From NCBI GenBank assembly GCA_030998015.1, contig JARWMV010000234.1:1116001-1180000 (forward strand): a DNA stretch of 64,000 nucleotides, written 5' to 3'. This document shows, one piece after another, positions 10,005 through 21,800 of this stretch. The translations under genes and the position numbers were made by a program. The notes below the pieces were generated by a model, which saw only the letters and a program-made list of their open reading frames with translations, made no database searches and was not told the DNA's origin. Source of the stretch: Ceratorhiza oryzae-sativae (taxonomy: Eukaryota > Basidiomycota > Agaricomycetes > Cantharellales > Ceratobasidiaceae). How positions within the stretch are numbered: the stretch's first letter is position 1; every line of letters begins with the position of its first letter.

Positions 10005-12806
10005 ATGGCTGGAAAGCTCAAGAATCTCGCCAAGCGCTCGAACTGGGAGCTCCAGCCCGAGCCTTCGACATTTGCGCCCAGTAATAAATGGAGTAACAAG
10101 GGTCTGTAGAGTTGCTCGACTCACTCCAACTTGCTGAATGTCTCTGCTCTAGACATGGATCCTGTGCCCCTGCATATGAGAAGTATGTCTCTCTCTTTAT
10201 TCCACTTGGGACGGATACTGATTGGGTGGTTTATAGCATGGACCATGTGGGACTATACTTCATACTGGCTGTCGGATGGATTCAATGTAGCTACTGTAGG
10301 TTATGATTAATTCACTGACGCACGCAGACTAATGGGGAAACTTGCAGTGGAACATGGGTAAGCCGAACGATGCCAAGATCAAGTAAATCGCTATGTTCTG
10401 ATGGCGCAACCCAGCATCTTCCATGTTGGCCGTTGGGCTGTCTTGGAAGCAAGCGCTGCCTGCCATTGCGATAGGTGCGTTCACAATTTGCCCTGCACTT
10501 CACGATTTCTGACGGCATTTTATCTATTAGGACACTTTATCATTGCTCTTGCGGTGACAGTTCGTGTCGCTCTTTTGACAATCGCACAGATAGGTTGACG
10601 AGCTCTTTTCAGGCAAATGGGACGATTGGAGCGAGGCTTCATGTTCCCGTAAGCCAGCCTGATGGATTGCCGTCCTGGCTCCTTTGCTAACATATTTCCA
10701 GTTTCCGGTGCTAAACAGAAGTTCGTTTGGTTATTGGTTGTCGTATTTCTCGGTCGTTAGTCGGTACGTCTCTTGACAAAAGGGCATTGGCTGAGGCACC
10801 AATAAATATGCTTTCCTCACAGAGTTGTGTTGGCCATGTTTTGGTTTGCGATTCAATCGTAAGTAAAATATCCTTCCATCACGGGCCTGGTATTGATTTG
10901 TGTGAGTAAAGGTATACCGGATCCGAATGTGTATACCAGATGCTCAAAGCTATCTGGCCGTCGACTGCGCGAATACCGAATCATCTTTCTCCAAACGCTA
11001 ACATCACCACAGTCGGTAAGTCGATTAGGGGCAATTGTGTGGGGCTCAATCAAACTGATATCTCCTGCAGGAATAGTGTGCTATTTTCTCTATTGGTTAA
11101 TCCAACTTCCTTTCCTGCTAGTATCCCCTCACAAGATCCGGTATCTATTTGTCGCCAAGGCCATCCTAGCACCGGCAACCGGACTTTCCATGATGATCTG
11201 GGGCTTTGTTCGTACTGGGGGTGGTCCTATCTTTTCTCAGAAAGCCACCATTTCTGGGCCCGCTTTGAGTTGGGGTAAGCTCTGACGACTTTGGAAATTT
11301 GCGATTATACTGACGCTGCTTAGCAATGTTGTCCGCTATGAACTCGGCCATTGGCAACTATGCGGTGCGTTCGAATTAGCCAACGCATTAAGCCACCAAT
11401 TTTCAACTGATTCTTTTGCTAGACTCTCTCCGTAAACGTCCCCGACTTCACTGTTCGTCCCTTGCCTTGCTGCTCGTGGATTTGATGACTTATCTGGCTT
11501 CTCACTAGCGGTATGCTCGCAGCCCGCGTGATCAGTACATCCAGGTTTTGGTTATTCCAGGTTTGTCTTGAGGCACTTGGTTCCTAGCTAAGGCTGATTC
11601 CTGTAATTCAAGTAATTTTCACTTTCTTCGCATTTATGGGAATCGCCGGTATGTTTGACTCGAAACATGTCCGAATGCACTTGTCTCATTCGAGAACCAG
11701 TTACGAGTGCTGGCAACGTTATTTACGGTGAAATCCTTTGGGATCCCCTTACCCTCATTGATCGGTGCGTGGCTTCGCTCATCGGTTTCATACCCGAAAA
11801 CTAAACTCGCTCGCACCTAGTTGGGATAACCGCGCAGCAGCATTCTTTGCGTCTTTCGCGTTCTGCTTGGCCACTATCGGTACCAACGTGTCTGCCAACT
11901 CCATCAGTGCCGCGAATGACTTTACTGCGCTTATGCCTAGAGTAAGCTTGATTGTAAAACCCATGCTATTACTTCTGACGCATACGTCTCTCAGTGGCTA
12001 AACATCCGTCGTGGGCAAATTCTTTGTGCCTTCATCGGAGGCTGGGTCATCTGCCCCTGGGAAATCTTGGGTTCGTTAGCTATTGATCCCATTCTCTTGC
12101 ACTGATCTACAGCTCCACGAACAGGGAGCGCCATTGGGTTCCTGAACTTTATGGGAGGATACACCGTCTTTCTGGGTCCGATCTGCAGCATCATGATTGT
12201 TGATGTGAGCGAAAAACGGTGTCTTGGCCAACTGTGACTAACTGGTTGCGCCCCATAGTATTGGTTTATACACAAGGGCAAGATTGATGTTCCAGCACTC
12301 TACAATTTTGATGGCCGATATAGGTATACGGCTGGAGTCGTAAGTCCGCCAGCTCGCTTGCCTACTCCGCCAATGCACGTTAACCGACGCTTATAGAATT
12401 GGCGAGCATTGCTTGCGCTAGTTGTCTCAGTGCCTCCAAATCTCCCAGGCGTGTTTAATCTTTGATCGTGCCCCCGTAAACTTGCTGACTACGATATTAG
12501 GCCTGATAAACTCAATCAATCCGAAGATTTCGGTTGGTGCCGGCGCCCAGCATTTGTACAGCATTGCTTGGCTGCTTGGGGTGCGTGTCCTCTATCCCAG
12601 CTCAACTCGGCTACTGACCTGCTAGACAGTTCTCACTCGCGGGGGTAACCTACTTTATTGCTTCCAAGTTGTTCCCTCCTACTGAGACTATGCTCGACGA
12701 ACATATCTCGGGAGAGGAGCAACTTGATCCTCAAAGTGACAATCCTGACCAGATGATCACCGATGAAAAATCAAGCGATGTCAAGGTCTCCCATCATGCG
12801 GTCTGA
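10005..12806 (+). CDS. NCS1-family nucleobase permease (uracil/allantoin/FUR4 type)
   Basis: Multi-exon plasma-membrane transporter of the nucleobase:cation symporter-1 family. Exon 1 (10005-10101) and exon 2 (10153-10182) give the family N-terminus NRWSNKD-like WSNKDMDPVP. This is followed by RTWTMWDYTSYWLSDG, then SSMLAVGLSWKQALPAIAIG. Further on are GSECVYQMLKAIWP, the loop PHKIRYLFVAKA, VLVIPVIFTFFAFMGIAV and the signature NVSANSISAANDFTALMPR with RRGQ after it. The last helix (SLAGVTYFIASKLFPP) is followed by an acidic cytosolic tail ending SHHAV. About twelve hydrophobic segments can be followed through roughly a dozen short introns. The substrate cannot be told from sequence alone: uracil, uridine, allantoin, thiamine and nicotinamide riboside carriers share these motifs. 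I followed all exons by homology but did not fix every boundary. Confidence 0.88.
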
Positions 12807-13199
12807 GATTTCTTTGTGTTATTTTTTCTTTAGCGCCGGATGTACGGATGAGGGTTGGACGTAGAAATCTACTGTTTCCAAATCGAATTGATATGTTTGG
12901 TGGTTGTAAAGGAGTGATACGATGATAGTGGCCAAGTGGCAAACGCACGTTCCTTGTTCTGGCTTGTTTTGGAACTTGGTTGGGCGTCAATTCTAATCGA
13001 CATCCCGGCCGGTTTGCTCGCGCCGCATTGATAAGCGCGCTCTTCGAAGCACTGAGTCGACGAATGGTGTCCAAGTATTGCGCTTCGTAGCGCCGATCGC
13101 TGCGTGTGCCAAATTTACATAAACCTCGCTCCAAACTACTCCCCCGTTCAAGAGTTCCTCACCCATCCCTCTTTTCTACGACCCCAACGACCAGTACCG
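12807..13199. other. Intergenic stretch, no gene seen
   Basis: This separates the permease stop from the first SLATT gene. Open frames on the minus strand (12781-13134) look like chance. A pyrimidine-rich run (ccctcttttctacgacccc) lies just before the ATG at 13200, as is usual for fungal promoters. Confidence 0.4.
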
Positions 13200-14170
13200 A
13201 TGGCCCAATCACATTCTCCAGACTCAATTAAGCTACAAGTTGTTGACGAACCCCCTGTGAGTGGCTAAAAATACTTGAGCTAAATAGGGACTTTACTTAG
13301 GTGCTTGTTAGCCTAAAAGTGGCGAAGGAATCACTGCAAAAGAACTCCTTCAAGACTATCTCGATAAGGCTATTTCCAAGCAGAAGTATCAATATAGGCT
13401 TTGTAAGGGTAGCTCGCGGCCGGGGTGTTGAGCGCTACTGATGCATGTGCTACCGAACAACAGCCAAGGCAATCGCATGGGGTATGTACGGTAGTTCCTG
13501 TACCAACAATACATTGACAACGAAAATATTTACAGGTTTAAACATTCTTATTATGCTCCAAGTGATCGTCAGCGCACTTGTGACCGTTGTAACCTCGTTG
13601 GAGCCAACGCCCCGCGTATGTTGTTCGCATTTCATACGGAAATCATCGTAGGTTATGAACTCGCTTTTTTGAAGACTCGTATTGCTAGTGTAGTGCTTGG
13701 AGCACTTTCAACCGTCACTGCGGCTTTGGTAGCAAGGGCCAAGGTACATTCATAAAACAGGTTAAGGATAGTCGGTTGACTTGACCAACAGGGTACGAAT
13801 CAACCCGAACTTGCAGAAAACTATTCCAAAGATTTGCAGAAATTCATTGGCCGATGCAAAATATTCATTAAAGAATCTGGCTCAAGTTTCAGCGATGATA
13901 TTAGGCAAGGGGTAAGGATTTGCCACCATCACGGGAGTGAGGGCGCTCATCCGGATACTAGGTCATGACACTCGTTGAGCAGTTCGAGAGCATCGAAGAG
14001 AAAGCCGCGCAGTAAGATTTTTCAACTCTAACCCGGCCTAGCTAATGCTGTATTGTTCACGCAGGGCAAGCCGCGGTCGTGAGGTACAATCCGTCAACAC
14101 TTCAACCCCATCCGTCACCACTCCCTCCGCGCCACTAGGCCAACAGCCCACTCAGCAGGCACGGCAATAG
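13200..14170 (+). CDS. SLATT-type two-TM membrane protein (fungal SLATT family), copy A
   Basis: Eight exons join in frame to 196 residues: 13200-13256, 13312-13402, 13464-13481, 13536-13615, 13675-13743, 13792-13911, 13962-14011 and 14065-14170. All introns are GT-AG of about 50-60 nt. The order is a short polar N-terminus, a helix with DYLDKAISKQKYQYRL, a first TM helix (ILIMLQVIVSALVTVVTSL), a tight PTPR turn, a second TM helix (SVVLGALSTVTAALVARAK), then the GTNQPELAE motif and a long amphipathic helix ending EEKAAQASRGRE and a Thr/Pro/Gln-rich tail. The paired helices followed by a cytosolic helical bundle match the SLATT (SMODS and SLOG-associating 2TM effector) architecture and its fungal branch. 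In bacteria such proteins are predicted pore-forming effectors of nucleotide-sensing systems; the fungal role is unknown to me. A related copy follows immediately. Confidence 0.75.
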
Positions 14171-14523
14171 GTGTATGCGGTAGCTTCGCGTGTTGTTAAA
14201 TTTATAATGGCTTCCTCGTTACTCTTCAGTCACCGCTTAGGCTGAAAGCTATGGTTGATCGCTTTTGTAGATCTACCTGCTCGTATTGATGATTTCTGTG
14301 GGACATTCTCTTGTAATATGACCGTGATTTGGATGACTTGACGTTCTCGTTTGTCGATAGTAATCTACTATTAACATTACGTATGTCCGAGTTGAATATA
14401 TCCCGATTCGTACGATTTATTGTATCGATTGCATCCGGACATGCCGTGGCGGCTGTTCGGTAGCCGTAACTCAAAAGGCACACAGGTTGAACACATACTC
14501 CCCCATCTCTTTCTCGGTTGATC
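14171..14523. other. Intergenic stretch between the two SLATT copies
   Basis: 353 bp without a recognisable gene. A 126-codon minus-strand open frame (14226-14606) overlaps exon 1 of copy B and has no recognisable domain. The promoter of copy B should be here. Confidence 0.35.
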
Positions 14524-15519
14524 ATGAATACAACAGGTTCAGGAGAGGACTCATTTTCCGTAGCTAATGGCATAGCTGTAAGTGATTTAATCTGACTCGT
14601 TAACATCTACAGGTTGATCATGTTTAACAGCAAGTTCATCCTAATGAAAGCACGCCTTTGGCTTCCTCGGCTCAATGGCGTGTCGTAAGCAATGAGCCTC
14701 ATGCGATGATTACGGTTTGTGAAGACTTGAATGTAGTATGCGAATGATCGAAGTGCAAGAGCAAGACTTCAGCCATATTTAGACAAAGCCATCGCACAGC
14801 AAAAGTATCAATACAGATTGAGTAGGTTCTTCAGTGCCTCCAAAAAGTGTGAACTAACGACAAAACCAGGCAAATTGATCAAATACGGTAACCAGGTCGT
14901 TACTCTTTAAGATCAGCCAGCTGCTGATATGCTGGACATGCACGAACAGGTATCAACTTTATAATGTTGCTGCAAGTCATCGTTGGTGCCGTTATAACAA
15001 TAATAGCCGTGCTACAGCCAAGCGAGCAGGTTTGTGTGACCTCTAAATGCCATAGCTGCGTTACAACCTATATAACTTTCAGACACGGCTTGCAACCGCT
15101 GGTTTAGGCGCTCTAGGAACTATCTCTGCTTCTGTTCTAGCTCGCGCAAAGGTATGTGTACTCACGAACCGCATTTTCAGTGCTGAAATCTGTAGTTGAA
15201 GGGGACGAACCAACCAGAGCTTGCAGAAACGCATAGCCGAGACCTGGAAAGGTTCATCGGACAATGTGACTGTTTGTCGGAGACGTTGGCTCCGCTACGG
15301 GAGCAGATATTGACGCCCAGGTACCTGCCCCTTTTCTCCGTATCTGATGGTTCCTGAACGGATCTTGGACAGGTGCTAGAATTTGTTCGGCAATTTGATG
15401 CAATCGAAGACAAGGCAGCCCAGTGAGTAAGATAACCTACTATGGTTGACTGGGCTAAATGCCATCCTAGAGCATCTCGTGGTCGTGAAACACAATCGAT
15501 GACCGCACCCCCTGTCTAA
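14524..15519 (+). pseudogene. SLATT-type two-TM membrane protein, copy B, with an apparent 1-nt frameshift
   Basis: Nine exons align with copy A: 14524-14577, 14631-14684, 14773-14821, 14870-14887, 14950-15029, 15083-15151, 15202-15320, 15373-15422 and 15471-15519. The internal exon lengths 18, 80, 69 and 50 are identical to those of copy A, showing a tandem duplication with conserved intron positions. The product keeps PYLDKAIAQQKYQYRLSK, two TM helices (INFIMLLQVIVGAVITIIAV and AGLGALGTISASVLARAK), GTNQPELAE and the C-terminal QASRGRETQSM. The exon at 15202-15320 is 119 nt where copy A has 120, so the next junction is out of phase. Retaining that intron would give a short C-terminus ending near 15354 instead. 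Either a real frameshift, a one-base sequence error or an altered C-terminus is possible. Everything downstream is otherwise well preserved, so decay, if real, is recent. Confidence 0.65.
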
Positions 15520-16012
15520 TCAGTAGCCTAGTCTGCCCCTGAATTTCGTACTACAGGTGTATAGTTGTGCCATTGATGACATCCGTATACGATGATTCAG
15601 TTGGATGCCGTCCAAACCCTGCTCATGTAGAATTCTCTGTCTCGAACTGGGCATAATGACACCTCAAAATCATTGATGCTGGTGGGTTGTGTGACCAGCT
15701 GTGAGTTACATGGAGTTGTCCATCAAATGACAGCTGGGCACCAACATAACCACTCAAACGGCGGTCAATTAAACTCCCAAGGAAATGCCCCCACCAGCCT
15801 CGGCTACGTGCAAAGGTTGAATAGTGCAGTATCATGGCCACAGTGCGCCGTGGATAGCGAAACTTAAGAGCAAAACGTACGGCACTTTCCTCGAGTGATC
15901 ATTGACGATCCCATGAGCCTGTATATCACCACCATGTCCAGTGGTCGTGTGTTAACCCTTCTACGCGATGGTACATTTGTCTCTGCGACCCCAGGAGAAT
16001 GACAAAAAGGAG
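15520..16012. other. Intergenic stretch, no gene seen
   Basis: Overlapping short open frames on both strands (15623-15867) have no recognisable content. Nothing else is supported. Confidence 0.4.
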
Positions 16013-16104
16013 CGACCGACGCAGGACTCGAACATGCAATCTCCAGCTATCACCTGCAAGAAATCTCGCCGGAAACTGGCGCTTTACCATTAAGCCAGCC
16101 GGCC
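16013..16104 (-). tRNA. tRNA-Gly(UCC) with a short intron
   Basis: On the minus strand the acceptor halves ggccggc (16104-16098) and gtcggtc (16020-16014) pair over seven positions, counting G-U. The internal promoter A box is TGGCTTAATGG and the B box GTTCGAGTCC. The anticodon stem CCAG/CTGG flanks a loop beginning TT-TCC-G, giving anticodon UCC. About 21 extra nucleotides after position 37 fit a canonical tRNA intron. The T stem has one mismatch. The exact intron boundaries are my inference. Confidence 0.8.
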
Positions 16105-17115
16105 GTTGCCTTTCTCACGCTCCTCTGTAATCAGATCTCTTGGCCAATCATTCCGCCATTAACTATAGCTCCAGTGTTGTCTATGCGGACCAGCGTAATT
16201 CCAGATAGCAGCACCGACAGAACATTAGAGCAAACAAAATATTGATACTACACCGAAGGGGGGTTCTTCATTCAGCTTAATACCAGACTACATCCATGTA
16301 TGCGCGTTCACTCATCTCAAGGGCAGGCCTAACTTACATACGTTAATGAAGAGTCCGCATAACGATACACTTTGAGTTCTTTCATAAATCCTGTTGCTAT
16401 CTGAGTAAGTTCTAACCGGTATAGTAGCAGACCTTTTAAACCAGTTAGTAATTCGGTACAACCTGTCCCGGCGGTTAGTTTAATTCTGACTTCCTGTCAA
16501 GCAAGGTGTGCCGAATGGCTTAGGCGAATTCGATGGATTGATTTCAAAATCCCAAAGCATATTAGAGGGAAAATACCCTATCTAGGCTTACCGAATCCCG
16601 ACACAGCTGATCGCCTTCCTGAAATAGTCACCAGCTCAGAAAAAGCGGCGTCTGGGAAAAGCGTCCCTGGGAAGCCAAGTCGTCGGCGGAGGGACTCCTA
16701 CAGCTGCGATGTCATGGGTGAAGTCTCCGTACTTACCGGATCCTGCAGCTACGCAGATCAATGTGCAATCGGGCCCAAGGCTGCCTGAAAGATGCACACC
16801 CACCAGAGGCGCACGTGGTTCGGGGTAACTGGGGCACGAATGCATAGCACGGAGACACTGAGGTGGATTCTCGGACAAATTGACGCAATAAAACTCGATA
16901 GGGAGAAAAGGCGTCACGCGACAGGTATCACTAGCTAGTATGCTCTCGTGACACTACGTTAGCACGGGCTACGAGATAACCAAGAAACGATCTTATTCAC
17001 GCATACATACACGTTCTAAGGATCTGCCGCATGGATCAGGCCACGAGAGAAGCAAAAATGATTAACTCGAAAGGGGTCAGGTCAAGTGACACTGGAAACT
17101 ATTCGCGCACTCACG
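16105..17115. other. Gene-free stretch
   Basis: About 1 kb. A minus-strand open frame at 16636-16917 (93 codons) carries no recognisable motif and no supporting splice structure. No repeat matching other parts of the window was noticed. Confidence 0.4.
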
Positions 17116-18515
17116 TTAGGACCCGGCACTCATTTTCATTGGCACGACGCTTGCAGCCCCCGTAGATCCATCAAAAACTAAAAAGTTGGAGATCGGAGGC
17201 TCCTTGGCACCCAACGCTTTGAGAATATCTTGGCCAAGGAACCCGCCAACAATTGCACAAACAGGACTAAACTCGTGCTTTGCAGTAGCACACAGGGATC
17301 TTTGAACAACATTAAGTTACATGCTCATGCAAAAGAAAACTACGTACTCAATTGCCGCAACCGAAGGGTTGGGATCTGCTTGAGCATTCACCCCAGCCGA
17401 CTTGATCATCTCGACCGCAATTTGGCGGACTTCAACCCCAGAATCAGGTTTAACGAACGCCTGATGCTGAGATTCCCACTCCCATAAAGCTGGTTACTGA
17501 ACTGTCAGATGGAGCTGTACCGGAACATACCGTACTATGCTCACCTAACACAGAGAACACTGCAGAAGGGTTGAGTTCTTTTGTTTGGCGCTTTGCCAGG
17601 CCTTTCCATGAGTGGTTGAAACTCTCGCGTAGTGAAGGATAAGTCACAGACTGCTTAGTGGTCTTGGGTGCTCCACTACTGGCTGCGGTGCGATCCCTGA
17701 AGCACATGGAGCGGTGGTCCCAACCGGAAAGGAAATGCAACGTACTGCGCGAGGTATTCGTGCACTAACAAGTCCGCAAATACGAACCCAATGATTCCAT
17801 ACGTCCCACCGGCGTAAAAAAGCTTCTTAGACCGACGACAGGCATCATTCAGTCGGAGCTTTCAAGCAAAATTAGTGGATAACTTCCGATGGAGCAAGGA
17901 ATGCGCACCATCTCGTCTTTCTGGCAATCCGTTGCACAAAGGAGATCTACTCCCTCTAATGTCGCGTCTATTTGGCCATTGGATAGACAACCGAAGTCCG
18001 AGACGGCTACAACGTTCACCAGGGGATTTAGACTTTGGATCTGGGGTTTAGCGGCCTCAACTCGCTTGTGTGAACCAACAGTGTTAGATCGATCCCGGCG
18101 CTCTCTTCTTCATTTACATACCGGCTGGCCAACACTCCCTTCGGCAAAGAAAAACCCGCAACCCAGATCCGTCTCGTCAACAGGCTCATCGTCAACTATG
18201 ATCAGTTTGCCTATTCCCGCTAAGACAATGTTTTTTATCGCCTCGGTTGCGACGCCCTTGAGTCGGACCACAAGTACTGTCGCGTTTCGCATCCTTTATG
18301 AGAATGTCATTAGTCAACATAATAAATGAAGAGCAGTTTACTAGCTTTTGTTGTGCATCCAAACCCCAAAGCCGAATTTGACGATCATACAAGGCCGCCT
18401 CATCTGCGATACAGCACCGGTGAGTTCGTGTATGGGAGAACATCGTTCTCGAATTACCCTCTGTAATTGATACATGGACCTTCTCGCCATCTACATTCAT
18501 TTTTGAGTCAGACAT
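17116..18515 (-). CDS. AOS1: SUMO-activating enzyme E1 subunit AOS1/SAE1
   Basis: Non-catalytic half of the heterodimeric SUMO E1 (with UBA2), acting in the nucleus at the first step of SUMO conjugation. The start (18515) gives MSDSKMNVDGEKV; after an intron comes the family block ALYDRQIRLWGLDAQQK. Then follow the Rossmann strand RNATVLVVRLKG with NIVLAGIGKLIIVDDE, the conserved NPLVNVVAV, the FYAGGTYGIIGFVFADL segment, the GLAKRQTKELNPSAVFSVL block, ALWEWESQHQAF and the C-terminal PVCAIVGGFLGQDILKALG with a final beta segment ending KMSAGS. At least seven exons are needed. The junction after DAQQK only closes in frame if a GC-AG intron is assumed near 18336 (see findings). The downstream neighbour on the same strand begins its stop 318 bp upstream of this gene's ATG. 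Confidence 0.88.
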
Positions 18516-18832
18516 AGTAGGTTGTGTTATGAGGGTCAGAGTTTCGCGCTTGTTGGATGTATACAGATGGTTCGCGCCGCTTGTCGGGGTTCCACGTGAC
18601 CAAATGTCTAATGTTTGTTCAATTGGGTTGTATTCTAACACGTCCCAGCGAATGATACAAAAAAAAAAAAGGAGGAAAGTAGAGAGTACAACAATTTAAA
18701 AAGCACAAAAAAGCTCCAGGGTATACTACACCACGCTTCAAAAAGCGTGTTCCATCTCCAGGGATGGGATATGTAACCAATCAAATCCATATATATACTC
18801 GGCGAAATCCGCCCCAGGACCCAAAGAAATAC

Positions 18833-21800
18833 TTATACGTTAATTGCCCCTGGATTTTCGTTGGGCATTCCGTCTTGTTCGTCGTCAAGGCTGTAAAACA
18901 CGATTCGGTTATCACCGATTATAAACACTTGATGGACGGACGAAAACTTACAGATAATTCCTCTCAATTTCCGAAAGAATGGATAGGAAGTCCCACAAGT
19001 AAGCGTGTGCCCGAGCAGCCGATGCAGGCGCAGTCTCCGCCTTGCGAACGGCATCCAGAAGTGTGGATGCGACGAACCTGACCTTGTGAACAAGTGAAGG
19101 GCCGTTCACAGCGATTGACTGAATGGGGATGCTAACATGGCTATCAGTTAATTGCATCGTGCCAAGAATTATTAATCCTACCTATGAAGCACGTTGAGTA
19201 GATCGCTGGCCACTTGTTCCTTATCTTCGGATGTCCATGCGCGAAGAGCATCGGGTTCGAAGTTGTCACCCGCCGACTGGCGCATGGTCGTCACGAGTTC
19301 ATCGCGATATTGCTCAATCACGTAGCGGACGAGTTGCTGCAAGCGACGTAAGCTTCCGAAAAGCAAACTGGCTAGGGAACTTCCTTACTTGGGTCACATA
19401 AAGATTTGCTTGCATGATGAGGTAGGGATTTGTCGCATCCACGCGCGACGCATTAGGGTTATCGAAGAAGTCCTTAACCTCGGCGAACGCGGCCTTCCGG
19501 AAGCCGGCTCCGCCATACTCTTCATGTTGCCCGGGGATAGAGCCCCCTGTACCATTAACTCCGTGTCGGCCTCCTCCCGGTTTGAGGCGGAGGGCGGGAG
19601 GTGCGTGCATCAGAGCGGAACAGATGCGAGTATGGAGACTTCGGACTTCTTCGAGACGTGCAGTGGCGAATGGGCCTTGCGGAGGAGAACGCTTGTCAAC
19701 CCGGATGCGAACGAGTATCTCCCCGAGCAGAGCGAAGATGCGAGAAATATAGTTCAGCCCGGATACGATCGCAGTCTTGCCGTGCGGCTGGGGTTGGATG
19801 CCGTTGACAGAGATACTGCGGGGCGTCAGCCAAATATAGAGCATGGATGAACTATTGTACGTACTACTCGTCGTCGACTTCTTTTGGGAAGTGAAGGGTG
19901 CAGTCTTCGTCGCGCAAGCAGATCGGGCGACCGAGGAGAATGCTCATGCTCTTGTCGGCGCCGAACAACAGCCAGAACGTCCGTCGTCGAACTTCGCATT
20001 CGATAGGATCGAGACCTTCGTACGAAGTCTCCTCATGCATGTGTAGTGTCACTGCAATATGTGCTGCTTCTCCAAAAGAAGCGTGCGATGTAGCATCGTG
20101 GCCTTCACAAAAGTGGTATACAGTGTCACTAATCATAGCGCGTTAGCTTAGCCTGCGATGTTGAAATCAAACAATCACATACAGGTATCGAATAACAACC
20201 ATCATCGACGTTGGTGGATCGTAAGATGCAATGGTGATATGTCGGCTGGCCTCGTGGCAGGTCTGGGCCAACCTCCTAACCGACGGCCGATCCATTGGAA
20301 CGTAGCTGCGCGGGGCTTGCACCAATGTGCTCGCCACAGTGGACATGACGAGCGCGAAGAACAGCGGATCACGTTCCTCGCGGCGGTTGGCCAAATCGGA
20401 CAGGAAGCTCGGTTTGTGGATGCATGGGGTAAGGGGATAAACGAGGTCGAAGAATAGGCCGATTATATGCATAATTCTCTCTCGTGGAGCGACACTATCC
20501 AAGCGGTGAGGGCGATAGAAGTAATTCAGAGGAGGCAATAGAGGAATCCCAGATGCATGCTGATTCCCGTAGCTGTTGGGCTTGTAAGGCATATGCCAGT
20601 TGTAAAGTGGGTAGGTGCTAGGGAAGGATGCCTCAAGATGAGCTTGAGAGCTCGTCGACGCATCAGCTGTCCGTGGTCGACCTTCGCTGCCACCCTCCGA
20701 GCCGGCGCCAGGGCTCTGGCCAGTGTGACCATAACCCGCCGGTTGGAACTGGTCCGCGGCAATCGGATAGCGGGAAGGTGGGAGGGCTACCGGGAGGGGA
20801 GACAAGGTTGCGTTGTACTCCATCACAGGGGACGTGGCAGTGGACATGGTCATCGGAACGTGGACCGGCTGGTCGTTGACAGACGAGGGGACCGTCGGTT
20901 GCGAAGGCACAGACATCTGCGGGATCCCATGTGGTTGATGAGGGGGGTGAGCGCTCACTACCGAGAGAGGAGGAGAAATCCCGTCGGCGGTTGGGATGGC
21001 GTTGTTGGCGTGAGGGGAAGGTTGAGGAGGGGCGACGCCATTGGGGGTCTGGACAATGTTCCCAGCGGCAGCGGCCGCTTGCTGTGCTGCTAGATTGGCG
21101 GCGGCAGCCTCTTGCAATCGACGCAGGTACCTATCAGACTGTTAGCGCCAGGTAGAGACGAATATTTTTCCGAAAAAGGACAAGCGCGAAACGGAATTAG
21201 GCGGTTGAGGAGTGGTGGCATGACCGAGGAGTGGTGTACGGAAAAATAGAACTGAAGAACCGCGATCTCGCGGGGAGGACGATGGCTAACGGCTCAACGT
21301 CGGCCGTCCGGTGATAACGCGGATCATTGGGGGCAGAATTTTTGCTGGGATGGCCCAGTCGTCGCAAGGCAAAAGCCGCGAAAGGAAGAACGATGGCGAT
21401 CGAGGACTCAAGAATGTTCCACTCACAGATTAGGGGGGCCGCGCTTCTTAGGTTGGTAGTCGTAGGTACATGGGATATCGAGCGCTATGGTTGATTTCAG
21501 CCCACATAGCATGGTGTACGCGTAAGCGATAGCGTACCTTGGCAGTGCTTGCAACTCGAATTTTGGTCGTCGGGGTTCTCGCGAGCGCATCTCACCTTGC
21601 GTGCACGGCATGCATCGCAACCTATAGAATTAATGTATTAACATCTTGAATTTCTCCGCGGGGCCCGATAAACAAGGCACAGAGTATGGGGAAACAAGAG
21701 AGAAGGGGTCACGAAACTGAAAGTAGAAGTGCTCCGTCGGCGAGTCTTTGTGTCGCTTGCGGCATTGCCAGAGTTCGCGGTCGAAGCAGCCATGCGACAG

